Positions 62,177-64,000 of a stretch of 64,000 nucleotides of DNA are shown piece after piece (within the stretch, counting starts at the first letter, position 1; the number at the start of each line of letters is the position of its first letter). A program made the translations under genes and the position numbers. The stretch comes from Rhizobium etli 8C-3 (GTDB taxonomy: Bacteria > Pseudomonadota > Alphaproteobacteria > Rhizobiales > Rhizobiaceae), in assembly GCF_001908375.1 (NCBI RefSeq), contig NZ_CP017244.1, positions 992,001-1,056,000 of the forward strand, read 5' to 3'. The notes beneath the pieces are model-generated. The model saw only the letters and a list, made by a program, of their open reading frames with translations, was not told the origin of the DNA and ran no database searches.

Positions 62177-62677
62177 ATGCAAATGGAACCTCTCTCACGG
62201 AGGAAGTTTCTCGCGGGCTCGCCGGTGTCCCGGCAAACTCGCATCCCACCGCCTGGCGCCTCCACTGAAAGTCTTGAAGCCTGCACCGGGTGCGGGCTGT
62301 GCGCCGAGCGATGTCCCACCGGCATAATCTGTCTGCTCGACGGTTTGCCTTCCATCGATTTCGAATTTGGCGAATGCACCTTTTGCGGCGCGTGCAAGAC
62401 CGCCTGTCCGGAACCCGTTTTCCAGCCGGAGGCTGCAAAGCGCTTTGCCCATATGGCGGTCGTCACCGATGGCTGTCTGGCGAGGAAAGATATCGCCTGC
62501 CAGGCCTGCGGCGAAAGCTGTCCCGAGCAAGCCATCCGTTTCCGTCCGCGCATCGGCGGCCCGTTTCTTCCGGAGCTGAAGGCAGGGATGTGCAGCGGTT
62601 GCGGCGCGTGCCTGCAGGTCTGCCCCGTCGGCGCTATCGCTCTTCAGGCACGTGACGGGGAGGCCGCAAATGTCTGA
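62177..62677 (+). CDS. napF: Ferredoxin-type protein NapF
   Basis: A 166-residue cytoplasmic iron-sulfur protein thought to help mature NapA. Four-cysteine clusters can be seen in ACTGCGLCAERCPTG, ECTFCGACKTACPEP, ACQACGESCPEQAI and MCSGCGACLQVCPVG, so up to four 4Fe-4S centres (the third has a nonstandard spacing). The start is ATG 62177, with another ATG at 62183. It begins 7 bp after napE and overlaps napD by 8 bp. Confidence 0.93.
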   Translation: MQMEPLSRRKFLAGSPVSRQTRIPPPGASTESLEACTGCGLCAERCPTGIICLLDGLPSIDFEFGECTFCGACKTACPEPVFQPEAAKRFAHMAVVTDGCLARKDIACQACGESCPEQAIRFRPRIGGPFLPELKAGMCSGCGACLQVCPVGAIALQARDGEAANV

Positions 62678-62957
62678 GCCGGTATTGCCCTATCATATTT
62701 CAAGCGCCGTAATCGCCACGATACCGGCTCGCACCGAGGGTGTGCTTGCTGCGCTGACAGGGATGGAAAACGTCGAAATCCATGGTCATGCTGGCGGCAA
62801 GATCGTCGTCGTCATCGAGGGAACAAGTACAGGAATGCTTGGAGAATGCCTGTCGCGAATCTCGCTTCTGGACGGGGTGATCGCGGCGAACATGGTTTTC
62901 GAGCATGTCGAGATGGAGGAGATGCAGAGCGATGACGGGAGAATTGACGCGGCGTGA
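62670..62957 (+). CDS. napD: NapD, NapA-specific Tat chaperone
   Basis: A 95-residue cytoplasmic chaperone that binds the twin-arginine signal of NapA until its cofactors are inserted. The family start [20 protein letters not shown] and the GKIVVVIEG and [16 protein letters not shown] stretches are typical. GGGAGG precedes the ATG at 62670. It overlaps napF by 8 bp and napA by 26 bp. Confidence 0.93.
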   Translation: MSEPVLPYHISSAVIATIPARTEGVLAALTGMENVEIHGHAGGKIVVVIEGTSTGMLGECLSRISLLDGVIAANMVFEHVEMEEMQSDDGRIDAA

Positions 62958-64000
62958 CATTCTCAAGGCCCAGGCCGCCGGCATTGCCGCGGCCGCAGCC
63001 GGCATTGTGCTTCCTGCTGCTGCTCAGCCGGTGCCCGGCGGCGTGAGCGCGCTGGAGATAAAATGGTCTAAGGCTCCCTGCCGTTTCTGCGGAACGGGCT
63101 GCGGCGTCATGGTCGGCGTCAAGGGGGGGCAGGTGGTTGCCACGCATGGCGACACGCAGGCGGAGGTCAACCGTGGCCTGAACTGCATCAAGGGCTACTT
63201 CCTGTCGAAGATCATGTACGGCGAGGACCGGTTGAAAACACCGCTGCTGCGCAAACGCGAAAGCGTCTACGCCAAGGACGGCGAGTTCGAGCCCGTCAGC
63301 TGGGACGAGGCCTTCGACGTGATGGCCGAGCAGTGCAAAAGGGTGCTGAAGGAGAAAGGGCCAACGGCGGTCGGCATGTTCGGCTCCGGCCAATGGACGA
63401 TCTTCGAGGGCTATGCGGCCACGAAGCTGATGCGGGCCGGCTTCCGCTCAAACAATCTCGATCCGAATGCCCGACACTGCATGGCATCGGCAGCCTACGC
63501 CTTCATGCGCACCTTCGGCATGGACGAGCCGATGGGGTGCTACGATGATTTCGAAAACGCCGATGCCTTCGTGCTCTGGGGCTCGAACATGGCTGAGATG
63601 CATCCGATCCTGTGGACGCGCGTCGCCGATCGCCGCCTAGGCCAACCACATGTCCGCGTGGCCGTACTTTCGACATTCACGCATCGGAGCATGGACCTTG
63701 CCGACATTCCGATCATCTTCACGCCCGGCACCGATCTTGCCATCCTCAACTACATCGCCAACCACATTATCACGAGCGGCAAGGTCAACGAGGAATTCGT
63801 CCGCAACCACACGATCTTCATGAAGGGCGTGGATAACATCGGCTACGGCCTACGCCCTGAGGATCCGCTGGAACTCAAGGCGCTGAATGCCGGTGATCCA
63901 GCCAAAATGGAGCCGATTGATTTCGAGGCGTTCAAGAAGTTCGTCTCAGATTACACGCTCGACAAGACCGCTGAATTGACAGGGGTCGATCCCGGTTTCC
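62932..64000 (+). CDS. napA: Periplasmic nitrate reductase catalytic subunit NapA, 3' end cut by window edge
   Basis: The frame from ATG 62932 stays open to the end of the window (356 codons; full NapA is about 830). The twin-arginine signal is [20 protein letters not shown] (residues 5-24). The 4Fe-4S cluster cysteines are in [13 protein letters not shown] (Cys50, Cys53, Cys57) and NCIKG (near 85). The molybdenum ligand Cys183 is in [20 protein letters not shown]. NapA reduces nitrate to nitrite in the periplasm with a bis-MGD cofactor, fed by NapBC, which should lie to the right. A GATGGAGGAG sequence 18-27 bp upstream is a poor ribosome binding site, so coupling to napD is likely. Confidence 0.96.
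   Translation, partial: MTGELTRRDILKAQAAGIAAAAAGIVLPAAAQPVPGGVSALEIKWSKAPCRFCGTGCGVMVGVKGGQVVATHGDTQAEVNRGLNCIKGYFLSKIMYGEDRLKTPLLRKRESVYAKDGEFEPVSWDEAFDVMAEQCKRVLKEKGPTAVGMFGSGQWTIFEGYAATKLMRAGFRSNNLDPNARHCMASAAYAFMRTFGMDEPMGCYDDFENADAFVLWGSNMAEMHPILWTRVADRRLGQPHVRVAVLSTFTHRSMDLADIPIIFTPGTDLAILNYIANHIITSGKVNEEFVRNHTIFMKGVDNIGYGLRPEDPLELKALNAGDPAKMEPIDFEAFKKFVSDYTLDKTAELTGVDPGF

Noticed and set aside
1..64000. tRNA, rRNA, CRISPR arrays, insertion sequences, replication origin
   Set aside because: No cloverleaf with CCA-adjacent context, no rRNA-like stretch, no regularly spaced repeats, no transposase frame and no repABC-like genes were recognised by eye; tRNAscan and an IS search would be the decisive checks.

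Overview
The window reads as DNA from a Rhizobium-type alphaproteobacterium, most likely a chromid or large plasmid rather than the main chromosome. The pointers are the aerobic cobF-M cluster, a hut cluster that uses formimidoylglutamate deiminase (HutF), DUF1127/DUF982 small proteins, a member of the family databases call 'RHE_PE00001 family' (named after an R. etli plasmid locus), a PrsDE-type secretion system with a GH16 glycanase, and napEFDA. The replicon assignment is inference. No rRNA, tRNA, CRISPR array or intact insertion sequence was seen.

Layout. 1-2482: a GbsR/MarR-type repressor cut by the left edge with a perfect 18-bp operator, a DapA-family aldolase and a DUF2938 membrane protein. 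2508-9553: cobF-G-H-I-J-L-M on the plus strand with cobK on the minus strand inside the cluster; together they supply every corrin-ring step from precorrin-2 to hydrogenobyrinate. 9696-16975: histidine utilisation, with hutI-H-U-D leftward and hutF-hutC rightward from a shared control region holding a HutC-type palindrome; no hutG is in the window. 17052-20321: a plasmid-type DNA-binding protein, a Bax-inhibitor-1 membrane protein and an ECF sigma/anti-sigma pair. 20522-20938: a wrecked heavy-metal P-type ATPase. 20954-31786: treY, pbpC, a giant alpha-2-macroglobulin lipoprotein-like inhibitor and a single-domain response regulator. 31790-36944: a TetR/Bcr-CflA efflux pair, two LacI regulators, a DUF1127 protein and a possible 34-residue protein. 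37322-45704: a LacI-type-operator sugar operon (Gfo/Idh dehydrogenase, TIM-barrel epimerase, complete ABC importer), then an aldo/keto reductase and a LysR regulator. 45804-47849: four small stress/envelope-type proteins. 48129-54441: a binding-protein importer plus glycerophosphodiesterase behind a PHO box, an inositol-monophosphatase-family gene and a PhoX phosphatase pseudogene. 54510-61103: PrsD/PrsE type I secretion, RTX-GH16 glycanase and a GH25 muramidase. 61262-64000: DUF982, a small Cys/His-rich ORF and the start of the periplasmic nitrate reductase operon.

Common themes. Three exact GGAAC-N16/17-CGTT elements, the alphaproteobacterial general-stress (EcfG/RpoE2) promoter form, lie before treY, the response regulator and the DUF982 gene, linking trehalose synthesis and signalling to the stress response. 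A PHO-box-like element before the importer/diesterase operon, a neighbouring IMPase-family gene and a dead PhoX point to organic-phosphate scavenging; glycerophosphoinositol is the most specific candidate substrate. The LacI-controlled sugar operon has the gene set of 3-keto-sugar pathways. All function calls come from reading translated sequence by eye, without database searches.
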